Notes under the pieces: model-generated
Seen by the model: the letters and a program-made list of their open reading frames with translations, nothing else
The model's database searches: none
Told to the model about the DNA's origin: nothing
Assembly (NCBI GenBank): GCA_001970955.1
Contig: MPUH01000156.1
Location: 29,203-93,202 of the forward strand
Source: Stentor coeruleus
Lineage: Eukaryota > Ciliophora > Heterotrichea > Heterotrichida > Stentoridae
Direction: 5' to 3'
Length of the DNA: 64,000 bases
Program-made: the position numbers and the translations under genes
Shown here: positions 21,001 to 32,399 of the stretch, one piece after another
Layout of the letters: each line of letters begins with the position of its first letter
Position numbering within the stretch: the first letter of the stretch is position 1

Positions 21001-24000
21001 AAAAGAACAGGAAAACTGTAGAAGTTTAGAAAAAACTAATGAGAATCTAGAGAAAAGCTTAGAAAATCTTCAGTGTATTGGTTACGATAAAGAACAAAAT
21101 GATAAGAAAATCTTACAATTGAATGAAAAAATTGAATTTCTCAGTCAATCATTAAAAGACAAAACTGAAGAGTCTATAAAATGCCAAGAAAACTATGAAA
21201 ACCTTAATAAAAAGCTTTTATATTTAGAAAGCCAAAAAAACTCTAATGATCATGAACTTCAAAGCTTAAAAGACCAAATCAACCATCAAAAAGCTAAATT
21301 ACAATCTTTAGAAAAAACAAAAGATGAGAATGAAGAAAAACTTAGAAAGTTAAATACTGAAAATGATGAGATAAAAAAAAGACTTATAGAAAAAGAAGAA
21401 AATTATGAGACAATATTTAAACAATATAATGAAATTACTGAAAAAAATGCAGAATATGGGGATTCGGAGTATCAATTTGAGGTTATGACTATGAAAATTA
21501 AAGAAAAAGAAGCGGCATTTGAAGAATCTGGTTATGAATTTATTACTTTGAATCAGGAATTAGAAGATAAAATCAAAGAAAATAATGAGATTAAAAATTG
21601 TATGGAAAGTTTAATAGAAAAAAACAAGGAATATGAAAGGTTGCTAATAATTGTTGATGAGTTAAAAAAGAAAAATGAAGAAGCTGAAAGGTATGCAAAA
21701 GAAAATAATGAAAAAAATAAAGACTTAAGTTTACAAGTTGAGGATCTGGCGGAAACTATCGCTGAATACCAATTGAATCTTAAGAGAAAAGGTAAAGAAA
21801 ATCAAGAGTTGATTGTAAAAATAAATGATTGTGATAAAGTTTTAAATCAAAAAGATGAAGAAAATAAAAAGCTAAAATCAGAAAATGATGAATTACATAA
21901 TCAGATTAAAGGGAAAGAACTTGAAATCACCTCGCTTGGTACTAAAATAACAAGAAATCAAGAAAAAATTAATAAAAAAAAAGAAAGCTATGATGTGAAA
22001 ACCAAAGAAATCATGCGAAATTTAGAAGATGCTGAAAAGGACAATCGATTTTTGTCAGAGGAAATCGTGGAAAAAGATAAAAAAATTAAAGAAATTCAGA
22101 TGAAAGCAGATATGTGTGAACAAATAAAAGAAATCAACCATAATTTAAACATAAAACTCAAAGAAAACGAAATAATAATTCACAAAGCTGAAGAAACTAT
22201 AGAAAAATTAAAAGAAGAAATGACAAAATATGAAGAACTATTCAAAACTGAACAAAAACAATCTGAAAAGTTTCGTGTTGATAAAGAAAATACTAAAATT
22301 GCCCTTGAAAGCAAGATAAAAATCCTACAAGATGAACAAAAAGAATCTGAGAAATACCTTAATTCAAAAGAAAACACCCTAAATAACTTAGAAAAAACTA
22401 TCAAAACTTTTCAAGATGAGCAAAATAATTATAAAAAATATTTTGCAGATAAAGATAACACTATAATTTCATTGGAAAATAGAATAAAATCTTTTCAATA
22501 TGAACAGGAAAAATATGAAATTTTACTTATAGAAAAGGATAATAATATAAAAAACTTACAAAATATTATAAATGATTTACAGGATGAAATACAATTATCT
22601 AAAAAACAAGTTTTTGATAAAGAAAATAATGTGATATCTTTGGAAAATCAAGTGAAAATAATGAAAGAAAAGGATAAAATGTCTGAGAAAATTTTGGAAG
22701 ATAAAAATGATATGATAGTTGCTCTTGAAGGTACAGCAAAATCTTTAGGATATGAAATAAGTGAATTAAAAAATATACTATCGAGTAAAGAAAATTGTTT
22801 GATTACTTTACAAAATAATTTAATTGCTTTAGAAAATGATAAAAATTTACTCCTAACAAAACTTAGTAACAAAAAAAAATTCCTTACTGATAAAGATAAT
22901 ATTTTATTTATGCTAGAAAATGATAACAAATCGCTGGTGATTGATCAAAATGTCAATAAAAAAATTCTTGCTGAAAAAGAAAATGTTATAAATATTTTAG
23001 AAAACACTATAAAATCTCTAAAAGATAACCAAAATCAATATGAAACTACCCTTTTAGAAAAAGAAATCATAATAACAGCCCAACAAGAATCTATTCATAC
23101 AATAGAAACAAAAATAAAATCCTTAGAATCCTTAAACAAAAGTACTTCAGCTTCTCTAAAACTCCTAGAAAACGAAAAACTCAACCTAGAAACCCTTTTA
23201 TCAGAGAGCAAAAACTACAAAAAAACTCTAAAACAACAAAAACAAAGCGAAATCCAAGCCCTTCACATAAACTTTGAAGAAGAAAAAGCTAAAACCTCAA
23301 ATATAATCCTTAACCTTCAGACTAAATTACAAGAAATAACTGAAAATTACAATACAAAAAGTATGTCTTCTGATAAAGACCCAGAGTCCTCAATTGCTGA
23401 AATCTCATCATATAAAACCCAAATCCTTTCTTTAGAGACTCAAATCAGAACATTAAAAATAGAACTTCAAGCTGAGCAATATGAAGTATCTCAACTCAAT
23501 GATAAAATATGGAGACTTAAAACTAAAAAACAAGGACATCTTATTGAATTAACTCATATCCAAAAACAAACATCAAAACTTTCATCTAAACTTTCCCTTC
23601 AAGACAAAGAAATAATTGAAAAAAACACCAAAATTGAAGACCTTTCTCGGAAATTAAATGAAGCAACCCAAAAAAACACCGAAATTGAAGACCTTTCTCG
23701 GAAATTAACTGAAACAACCCAAGAACTCGATGCAAAATCCCAAAAAATCGAAGAATTATACGAATCATTAAACGACAAAGATCTTAAAATCCAAGAATAT
23801 GAAGAAAAACTTCAAAAAAGCTCACTATCAAACGAAACTGAAATTAAAGATAATATCGAATTACTAATGGAAAGATATGATTTAGAACTTCAAATGAAAC
23901 AAGAACATATACAAGAATTAGAGTTTTCATATAACGAATTCAAAGAAAGAGAAAAATTCTTATTAAACCAATTAGCTAATAATGAAAAACAAAATATGAA

Positions 24001-27000
24001 TTTACAGCATGAAATCGACACATTTTTGCAAGAAAAAGTTCAATTAAATGTTTATATAAAAAAACTTAAAGAAGATACATCAGAAAAACTTAAGATTTTA
24101 GAATTACAAGAGCAAATAACAAAATATATAGAAAATTTAGAGATAAAAGAAAATGAGTATTTTATATATAGTAACCTAACTTTAAAAACTGAGATTAAAG
24201 AACTTGAAAATAAAAATAATGAGTTGAATGAATTAGCTGAGGAAAATGATGAAAGATTTGAAGATTTAGAAATGGAAATTACTGGCCTTGAAGCAAAGAT
24301 CAAAGAAATGGAAAATTATATGCAAAATAAAGACGAACGGATAAGGTTTTATGATTTAGAATTAGAAAAAATGAAAAATTTATCGATAACCCAAGAAAAC
24401 AAGATAAGAAGTTATGATTTTGATATGGAAAAAGCTCAAGAAACGATAAAAAATTTACAAGATGAAATAAAAAGGAAGGAAAATGAGAGTTTGAGTTTTG
24501 ATGAGAGTATTAGGAATATGAAAAGTTCTTTTGAATTTTCAATAAAAAGCTATGAGGAAAATATGATATCTTTAAAAGAAGATTTAGAAAAAGCTGAAAT
24601 ACTTTCTAAAGAAAAAAATGATGAGATTGAGTCTATGAAAAAATCTATAAGAAGAAAAGAAAAAAAACTTGAAAAAATGAAAAATGAAATAAGTAATATA
24701 GAAAATTCATTTCAATTGAAAATGGGATCTTTGATTGATGAAATTGCTATAAAAGATGAAGAGTAAATTATATACAGAATAGACAAAGTTAAAAAAAATA
24801 ATAAAATACTCGCAGATTCACCTTCAAAAAAATCTAATAATGATCAATTGATTAAAAGTTTTGAAGAAAATATAAATAGATTAAAAACAAAAATTAAAGA
24901 TAAAGAGCATGAATATACAACTTTAGAAGTAGCTTTTAATTCACAAAAAGAGTATTTAAGAAGTAAACAAGATGAAATTGATGAGATTAAAAAAATCAAC
25001 TCACATTTAAGCGAGGAATATTTGAAGCTGAAAAATTCTTTTGACTTAGAGATAAATTCAAAAAGAACTATTGAAACAAAAATAACTGATACTGAAACTG
25101 AAGAAAAACTTTGTTCGAAAAATTTGCGTCTTAAAGAGAAAATAAGAAATCTTAAAGAACTTTTAGAAGCAACTGGATCAGGTAATAGAAGCAAGATGAT
25201 AATTGAAAATTTAGAAACTAAACTAGCTCACGCTAATCAGATAATAAAGGAAAGAACTGAATTGTAAATTTTATACAGTATTGAAGAACAAAGTGAGCTT
25301 ATAAAAGAAATTGAAAATATTGAACAACAAAAACTCGATATTGAAGATAAATTTGAAAAAGCAAAAATAACTATCAATGAACTTTATAATAAAAATCTTA
25401 AACTTATTCAGAAAAACAAAAAACTTAAAGAATCATTCAAAGAGTATATAAACCAAAATGAAAACACTCATATTTCAGATTCAGGAACTGGTGAGAAAAT
25501 CCAAATTTTACAATCGAAACTAGATGAGCAACAACAGCATTCAGAACTTGAAAAAAAACTCTTGTTATCTAGGCAAGAACAGGAAACAAAAGATTTAAAA
25601 CAATATATCAAAGAGCTTCAAAATAATTTGCAAAATAAAGAAAAATTGTAATTTTAATATAGAATTGAAGAATTTAAAGTTTCATTAGAAAAATATAAAG
25701 CGAATATTGATATTTTGAATAAAAGAAATGGAGACCTTGAATATCAAATGCTAGAACTTGAAGATAATTATAATAAAGAAAAAGGGATAAGTAATAAAGC
25801 AAAGGCTAATAATGAAAGTCATCAAAAAACTCTTAGTGGAGAGCTGGTGATTATAAAAGGACAATTAGATAAAAAGATTGAAGAAAATGATTATAATAAT
25901 ACTGAAATCCTTGAAAAAGATGCACAAATTAACATATTGACTGAGAAAATTAAAATGAAAGACTTGGAAATTGCTAAAATACTTGAGAAAAATAAAAATA
26001 AAGTAGAACAGCTTAACAAAAAGATAAATGATATAGAGTATCAGCTTTTAGAAATAAATCAAAAACATTATAATGAATTGTCTATACTAGAAAAATCTAA
26101 ACAAAAAACTGAAAACCAATTAACACTTGCTTTACATGAATCAGAAACACTTCAATTTCAACTTAAAACTTATTCAGATGAAATCAATCGTATAAACGAT
26201 CTTCGTTCTAAAGAAATCAAAGAAAAAAATGTGATAATCAAAGAGCTGAAAAATACAATTTTTGTTAAACAAGAAGAAGCTAATAAAATTGAAAATGAAA
26301 TGAATAAACTAAGTCTTAGTAATAAAGAAGATATAGAAATTAATGATCAAAGCTCTAAAAAATCTTTATGGAGCCATGTAGAACAGTTGAATAAACAAAT
26401 AGATGAAAAAAATATGATGTAAAATTTATATAGGCTTACAAGTAAAGATAATGATATAAATGATTTAAATAAAAAATTAGATGAGGCTAATGAACAATTG
26501 ATTATGTTTGAAACTTTAAAACAAACACTTGAACTTAAAATGAAGGCAACTGAATCATCGGAAAGTAAATTAAAAGTTAAAATCAGTAGCATTCAAGAGA
26601 GTCTCAATAATCTGCAAAATGAAAAAGATGATCTTGAAGGACAATTGAAGAAAGAAATCTTTGAATTAAAATCCCAGAAAAAAAACATGAAAAGAGCATT
26701 AAATGAGATGAGAGAAACTAAAATAACAGAGATAGAAGAACTTACTGAAAGCTATACAAAACAAATTGCAGAACTTGAAGCGTTAATGAAATGTACTAAT
26801 GACAAATCTGAAGAAAAATATTCATTATTGCTTAAAGAAAACAAGCAACTATCTCAGAAAACTGATGAAAAAAACGAAGAACTAAAAAACCATATACAAA
26901 AAATCTCTAGTTTACTTGACGATAAAAACAGAGAAATCTCAGATTTGCATAACCAAATTAATATAAAAAATCAAATCTACGAAACTTCAAAATCAGACTT

Positions 27001-28204
27001 AGAAAGCATTGAAAAAAAACTTTCAAATACTCTAAACAAAAAATCTAAAGTAAAAAAAGAAAACAAAGAAATTAAGTTTTTACTTGAATCAATAAAATCA
27101 TCAGAATCTCAAATTCAGCAGGAAATCATAACATTATCAAACAAAATTTTAGAACTCGAAACAAATTTATCAATTTCCGAAAACTCTATTGCAAATCTTA
27201 CACAATCACTAAAAAGTTCTAATAAAGAAAAAAGAAAAATAGAAAAACAGCTTAAATCAAGTGAAAATACAATTTCCAAGTTGGAAAATGATATACTCGA
27301 ACTTGAATCAGAAAAAAATTCACTGTTAGAAATAAAAAAAAATGCTGAGAAAAAGACTGAAGGAGATTTTTCTGAAAGAGGAAGTGAGTATTCTTTTGAT
27401 GACCATGAAAAAAAAGAAACTCATTTTACTAATTTTGTTGTATGCAAAGTTGTTAAGTATGATAGCAAAACATGGTGTTTAATATTTTTAAAAAACCAAA
27501 ACCAATATAATTGGCATGAAAAATATATCTTAAGAGAAATAAATCCATCAATAGAAATTCCAGAACCTTACGAAGATCAACTTGAACAAAAATTGGCTTT
27601 ACAAAATGATGATATAAAAGAACTAAATTCAATCAGGCTTTTAGATTTCCCTTCAGAAATAAAATGCGAGAATCTATTTGAAAAAATTGAAATACTAATA
27701 AAATGTTTTAGTTCTTTTGAAAAACCCAAATCTCATCCTTTGAAAGTTTTTGGCTATGAAGAAGAAGTTAGCTCAGCTTTAATTACTAATTTAAACCCAT
27801 TAGAAACATATTCAGATATTAAAACAGAAAATTCAGCTCAAGTCACAGCTGAAGAAGCTAATGAAATATTTAGAAAAATGAAGAATTTAGAAGAGGAAAA
27901 TATGGAATTAGAAAATAGGATTATGCTTTTAAATCAACAGTTGCTACATTTTAAGAACGAAAGAAGGACTGGGCAGTTTAGTGGAAGAAGTGATCCGACA
28001 AATGAACAGATAAGGGAAATTGTGTTAATTATTATGGATGCTTTACCGTTACAAACTGGAGAGATAGAGAAAAATATTAAGATTATTTTGGATATGCTTA
28101 ATATTAGCAAGGAATATCAAGAAACACTATATGAAAAGAGAGAAGAAATGACTCCTCAAGGAAAAAAGAACCCATTCAAAAATATATTTAAGAAAAAGAA
28201 ATAG
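18074..28204 (+). CDS. Giant coiled-coil protein (3356 aa) with four 15-nt introns
   Basis: Exons 18074-24762, 24778-25263, 25279-25647, 25663-26418 and 26434-28204 join into 3356 codons plus stop. Residues 1-100 are basic and non-helical. From about residue 160 to 3090 it is almost entirely coiled coil (E, K, L, N, I, Q), including an array of about ten 28-residue repeats near residues 1397-1683 and a 17-residue tandem duplication near 1856-1890. Near residues 3095-3140 there is a small globular patch (THFTNFVVCKVVKYDSKTWC). The end has a helical hairpin-like region (REIVLIIMDALPLQ...IKIILDMLNIS) and a basic tail, NPFKNIFKKKK. That ending recalls golgin GRIP domains, though the GRIP Tyr is not obvious. 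Candidates are a golgin-type tether or a cortical/rootlet filament protein. The gene name is unknown. Confidence 0.9.
22262..23122 (+). repeat. About ten 28-residue (84-nt) coiled-coil repeats
   Basis: Within the giant protein, units such as SEKFRVDKENTKIALESKIK followed by ILQDEQKE recur every 28 residues (four heptads). The shared phrase is roughly K-x-L-x-x-K-E-N-x-I-x-x-L-E-x-x-I-K-x-L. One unit is 35 residues, i.e. one heptad longer. The DNA copies have diverged, so this is an old internal amplification. Confidence 0.8.
23632..23733 (+). repeat. 51-nt in-frame tandem duplication
   Basis: The words cctttctcggaaatta recur at 23641 and 23692, spacing 51 nt. In protein, KIEDLSRKLNEATQKN is followed by EIEDLSRKLTETTQ. 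The reading frame is preserved and the copies differ slightly, so this is a real recent duplication. Confidence 0.85.
24763..24777 (+). other. 15-nt intron (phase 2)
   Basis: gtaaattatatacag; retention places TAA directly after the first codon. Confidence 0.95.
25264..25278 (+). other. 15-nt intron (phase 2)
   Basis: gtaaattttatacag; retention places TAA directly after the first codon. Confidence 0.95.
25648..25662 (+). other. 15-nt intron (phase 2)
   Basis: gtaattttaatatag; retention places TAA directly after the first codon. Confidence 0.95.
26419..26433 (+). other. 15-nt intron (phase 2)
   Basis: gtaaaatttatatag; retention places TAA directly after the first codon. Confidence 0.95.
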
Positions 28205-28487
28205 ATAATTATATAAGTATTATTACTAATCTTTAGAGTTATTTAATATTTATACAGTATTTTAATAACAATTCTTCACTGAACTCATAAAACAGACTAT
28301 TTATATTAAAAAATAAATATAAAATACAACTAGTTAGTTACAATAATCAATTCTATATCATTAAATTATAATTTTGTCTTTATTTTCTTATCATATTTAA
28401 TATTATTTTATTATCTCACCATTTATGCATATCAAACTGTATTTTCTATTCATCCATCAATGGCTTAGGCTAATTTTCTAATAAAAT

Positions 28488-29717
28488 ATGATACCAGGGG
28501 ATAAGTTTTTGCAACCAATTGAAGACTGGAGCTTCATCGCGAAAATCAAAGATGAACATGCAAAAAAGCACATTGACTATGAGGGCAATGGGGAAAAACA
28601 ACGAAGATTTCAATATAAAAATGAACTTGACAAACAACTAAATTTCAAAAGACAAAACAGCCCCAAGTATCAAAACAACAACGACGACGACCGAGAATTT
28701 CCCAAAGTTCAAATTTTAGCATTCAAAAACTCAGAATCTCAACAAAAGCAAATCGAATTGCAAAGAAAAGAAAAAAAAGTTCAAGAAGAAAGACAAGACC
28801 TCCAAAAACAACTTCAAGAAAAAATACTCAAAGAACAGTTGGCGGGTATAGAAAAAACTCGAGAACGTGAATCAGTGACAAGAAAAGTTGAAGAAATGAA
28901 AAATATTGAAGGTAGGTATTCTGATTTTTATAAGAAAAGAATACAAAATGTAGATGAAAAAAATAAATATTTCAAGCCAAGTGTGGAAAGTTTTGACAAG
29001 AAACAAGAGTTTATAAAAAAAAGGTGTGGGGAATGGGAAGTTAAAAACAATGAAAAGATAGGTTTTAAAGAGAAATATAAGACAGAAAGTAGAAATATAG
29101 TCAAAACCCGAGTTAAAGACAAATTTTTAAAACAAATTGATTATAAAACTAAATCTAAAAACCTTGAATACCAAGAAGGGATAAAATATCAGAAACTATC
29201 ACAGCAAGAATCTTTTGAAGAAAATAATAAAACTAAACTTAAACATACGCAGAATATCATAGAACAGGATAGAAAACAACAGGAAAGCCAATTAGATTCT
29301 AAACAATTTCATTCTCTTTCAAAATTAAAAGGTGAGTCTATAGAGCGTTTTTCCCAAAGAGCTTTTAATCAAATTATTGATTCTCGATACAAACTGGGTA
29401 TCCCATCTTTACTTGATTCCTCAGGGCAAATCCAACCTAAACAGGCTCTTCAAAAAATATATTCTTTAAACAGAAATGATTTCATAGCAAATACTAGTTT
29501 TTCTCCTGATAGAATACCAACAAAAAACGATATCAACCAATCATATGAACAAATTTATACTAAAAGACCATTATTTTTTGAACTTAATAAATATAATCCA
29601 ATAATAAATCAAATAAGTTCATCAATACCTAAAATATTACAAGGCCAAAGAGGAGGAAAAGGTTTTAAATCTCAACCAAAACTCAATAGTTTTAAAGATA
29701 TATTTAATCATGTTTAA
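28488..29717 (+). CDS. Charged coiled-coil protein, function unknown
   Basis: 409 residues, ATG at 28488, TAA at 29715-29717. A short N-terminal motif (GDKFLQPIEDW) is followed by a long K/E/Q-rich helical region (about residues 80-290) and a less charged C-terminal 120 residues with Pro/Ser. This composition resembles trichohyalin-plectin-type or axoneme-associated proteins, but I cannot place it in a family. It is followed after 33 bp by the next plus-strand gene. Confidence 0.75.
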   Translation: MIPGDKFLQPIEDWSFIAKIKDEHAKKHIDYEGNGEKQRRFQYKNELDKQLNFKRQNSPKYQNNNDDDREFPKVQILAFKNSESQQKQIELQRKEKKVQEERQDLQKQLQEKILKEQLAGIEKTRERESVTRKVEEMKNIEGRYSDFYKKRIQNVDEKNKYFKPSVESFDKKQEFIKKRCGEWEVKNNEKIGFKEKYKTESRNIVKTRVKDKFLKQIDYKTKSKNLEYQEGIKYQKLSQQESFEENNKTKLKHTQNIIEQDRKQQESQLDSKQFHSLSKLKGESIERFSQRAFNQIIDSRYKLGIPSLLDSSGQIQPKQALQKIYSLNRNDFIANTSFSPDRIPTKNDINQSYEQIYTKRPLFFELNKYNPIINQISSSIPKILQGQRGGKGFKSQPKLNSFKDIFNHV

Positions 29718-29750
29718 GTATTTAGTATTACATAAATAAAATGATTAAAA

Positions 29751-31166
29751 ATGGAAATAGACATGTCGACTAATGTTATAAAACCTTTGAATGAATTAGA
29801 AGGTCTAAATCCTATATTTGATAAAAATCCAAAGAGAGAAATTTATATGGCTGTTGATTTTATTGCTGCGAAAATACCATCTTGGAAAGCTATACAGACA
29901 AGATTGAAAAAAAAACCTAAGACTAGTGCGCCGATAAAGGTTAATTTAGAACAAGTTTATGATAGGAAATTAGGACCTGGGGCTTATACGGTAAAAAATC
30001 ATGATAGAGCTATGACAGCAAGATTTTCGTCATTACCAAGGTTTTCTAATAGTGAAAAAATCAAAATTCTTGTTCATAATATCGAAAAAAGAAGTTTGTG
30101 GAGTGTTTCTAGAGGAAGGGAAATATATAGGCAAAATTTAGATACTGCTGGGTATAGTGTTTCGAATAAGATTTTGAAACTTAAGCAGAATTCTGAGAAT
30201 AGAGATAATGTTTTGAATCTTGCCCGGAAGACTAGAGAAAACATATTGAAAACAGAAAAGCATAAGAAACTGGAAAAACTTAATGATAGAGACCAAAAGT
30301 TTGAAAAGTGGAATGCAGCGAGGTTTAGAATCCAGGCACAGAAAGGATGGGTTGTGTTAATGAGCTGCATAACAGTTGCAAAATCAATCAGCAAAATCCG
30401 CATAACAAAACGGAAACTAAAATGGGTGTTTAATATAAACAGCACAATTCTCTATCAAGCATCAAGAGCTATAGGTAGATTCCGCCTTATCTTAAAAGAT
30501 ATTAGAAGAAAACATTCATTAAAATATATCGAAGCCATGCTAATGCCAATAGTCAGAGAAAAAATCGATAGTCTTTTTGGGGAAAGAAGAAATATTTTAA
30601 TAAACTGTATTGACAGATGCTTAACAAAACGATTATTTAAAAGAATGATAATGTCCTGGCAGAAAAAATACTCAAAAGTTAAAAGTGGATTAAAAACTAT
30701 AATAATCATATACATTTCAAGAATGGAAAAATTGGCTTTGGTATGGAATAAAATACAATCTAGTTACAATTCATATTCAAATAAACTCATTTTACCAGAA
30801 GATTACTCAAAGAAAATCCTAAGAAAATATTTTTATAGCAAAATCAAGAGCTTTTATATAGAAAAACAAGTTTACAAAAGGAATCTTGAGAAAATTAATC
30901 ATGAGTTTAAAAATATAGCACTCCAAAGAGTTTTAACTCTTAATAAAAGGAAAAGGGTTACGAAATATAACGTTGAAATTGGTATTTTCCCTGTGTTTCG
31001 AATATATAACAAAGATGAGATTATACGGCTTTACCTTGAAGAAGAGCAGAAATATCATGTTGCCACAGAAAAAAAAGAGTCTTTACAGAGTTTATCAGAA
31101 TCAGGTAAAGAATTAAGATCGCTTCAGACTATTGTTAGAAATGGGCGTACATATAAAAAATCTTAG
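29751..31166 (+). CDS. Probable microtubule/axoneme-associated protein with one SHIPPO-like motif
   Basis: 471 residues, ATG at 29751, TAG at 31166. Near residue 73 is LGPGAYTV, followed by a phenylalanine/proline-containing stretch (ARFSSLPRF), matching the PGPGxY/STPGR (SHIPPO) motif of microtubule-associated proteins such as ODF3. The rest is very basic with long helices and W/K/R-rich segments like IQ-containing or MT-binding proteins. Function inferred from one motif only. The 3' end is convergent with the cNBD gene, 17 bp away. Confidence 0.7.
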   Translation: MEIDMSTNVIKPLNELEGLNPIFDKNPKREIYMAVDFIAAKIPSWKAIQTRLKKKPKTSAPIKVNLEQVYDRKLGPGAYTVKNHDRAMTARFSSLPRFSNSEKIKILVHNIEKRSLWSVSRGREIYRQNLDTAGYSVSNKILKLKQNSENRDNVLNLARKTRENILKTEKHKKLEKLNDRDQKFEKWNAARFRIQAQKGWVVLMSCITVAKSISKIRITKRKLKWVFNINSTILYQASRAIGRFRLILKDIRRKHSLKYIEAMLMPIVREKIDSLFGERRNILINCIDRCLTKRLFKRMIMSWQKKYSKVKSGLKTIIIIYISRMEKLALVWNKIQSSYNSYSNKLILPEDYSKKILRKYFYSKIKSFYIEKQVYKRNLEKINHEFKNIALQRVLTLNKRKRVTKYNVEIGIFPVFRIYNKDEIIRLYLEEEQKYHVATEKKESLQSLSESGKELRSLQTIVRNGRTYKKS

Positions 31167-31183
31167 ATTTATAGATTATGGTA

Positions 31184-32320
31184 TCATAAAAAAGGTAAGC
31201 TTTTTTCTCTTTTCTTATCAAACTTTTTATCAGTCCCAAATCCAGAAACACACCTTAATCGTTTTGGATTGCAATCACGCATTATTTCTAATTTTTCTTT
31301 ATAATGTCTGTTTTTTACCCGACTTAAGCTTAATATCCTTTTTGGTGTACAAGGTTTGTTTCTTAATATATATTTTATAAGCTGTTCTCTTGCTTGGCGA
31401 TTAGCTGATTTAAAAGAAGGGCTTTGATTACCATAATATATGTTTTGAATAATAGGGTTATTAGGTAAAAGGGTTTTACGGGATTTAACTTTGTCTATTA
31501 AATTCGATTTAAGTGAAGCTAAAGTTTCATCTGGTAATTTAGAAATATCAGATTGGCTAATACTTGCTATAACAGCTTTTTCACTTAAAACCTTTATATT
31601 AAAAAGACAAGGTTTATTTATCAATGTACATTCCTCTGCAAAGCACATACCTTTACATAGCCTAACAATATTCTTCATCTTATTCTCACATTCTGTATAT
31701 ATCCCGACTTCTCCTTCAAAAACAAAATGCAATTTATCATCTAAAAACTCTTTTTCAACAACAGTTTCACCTCTTTTGTATTTGCTCAAAGTAAAGAGAT
31801 AACTAATTTTCTCTTTAAAATTCCAAGAATATCCATGTAAATGAGGTAAATAACTACTAATAAAATTCCTCATAAGCGTCAAACGGGCATCAAGTTGATC
31901 ACTTAATAACAACATAAAATCATTTCTTGATAAAGATAAAAGCCATGTATTTTTACTTGGAAAACAAGATGTGCTATAGTTTTTATCTCTTAATACTTCT
32001 AATTCACCTATTTGTTTTCCTTTAAGAATACGATTTACTAGTTTGTTTTCACTTCCTAATGTGTAATAAATTTCAAGTTCTCCATCGAAAACTATATGCC
32101 AAGTTGATGCATTGTCGCCTTTAAGAAAAACTGCTTGTTTTCTTGTTACAAAAGTTGCTGTAAGGCATCTTGATAGATGGATTAACAGAACTTGAGATAA
32201 ATTTCTTGCATAACTTCGATAATCTTCGAGTGAAAAAAGATAATCACTTAACCATTCAAGCTCTTCGTAGGTCCTTTCTTTACTATTTAATATTTTTAAC
32301 GTCTTTTCTTGGTCTTCCAT
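31184..32320 (-). CDS. Protein with two cyclic-nucleotide-binding folds, ligand motifs degenerate
   Basis: 378 residues from the ATG at 32320 to TGA at 31184. An upstream start near 32434 would overlap the next gene and uses no ATG, so it was not chosen. Two cNBD beta-barrels are visible. The first (about residues 55-160) has FLKGDNASTWHIVFDGELEIYY and IGELEVLRD. The second (about 185-285) has KYKRGETVVEKEF, HFVFEGEVGIY and FAEECTLIN. In cAMP/cGMP binders the phosphate-binding cassette has an Arg after the Glu (GE-x-A-L-x6-RAA); here the positions read KNYSTS and KPCLFN. Nucleotide binding is therefore doubtful. The tail is basic. The fold is like a PKA regulatory subunit without an obvious inhibitor or docking region. 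Confidence 0.83.
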   Translation of the reverse strand: MEDQEKTLKILNSKERTYEELEWLSDYLFSLEDYRSYARNLSQVLLIHLSRCLTATFVTRKQAVFLKGDNASTWHIVFDGELEIYYTLGSENKLVNRILKGKQIGELEVLRDKNYSTSCFPSKNTWLLSLSRNDFMLLLSDQLDARLTLMRNFISSYLPHLHGYSWNFKEKISYLFTLSKYKRGETVVEKEFLDDKLHFVFEGEVGIYTECENKMKNIVRLCKGMCFAEECTLINKPCLFNIKVLSEKAVIASISQSDISKLPDETLASLKSNLIDKVKSRKTLLPNNPIIQNIYYGNQSPSFKSANRQAREQLIKYILRNKPCTPKRILSLSRVKNRHYKEKLEIMRDCNPKRLRCVSGFGTDKKFDKKREKSLPFL

Positions 32321-32399
32321 ATGATTATAATAAACTTTGTATAGATTTATGTGTTTTAGTAGTTTTTTATTATAAGATGAATAAAATATAGATAAAAAT
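32321..32399. promoter_or_regulatory. 79-bp divergent promoter
   Basis: Start codons of the minus-strand cNBD gene and the plus-strand vWA gene are only 79 bp apart, so this AT-rich spacer must hold both promoters and both 5' UTRs. Confidence 0.6.
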
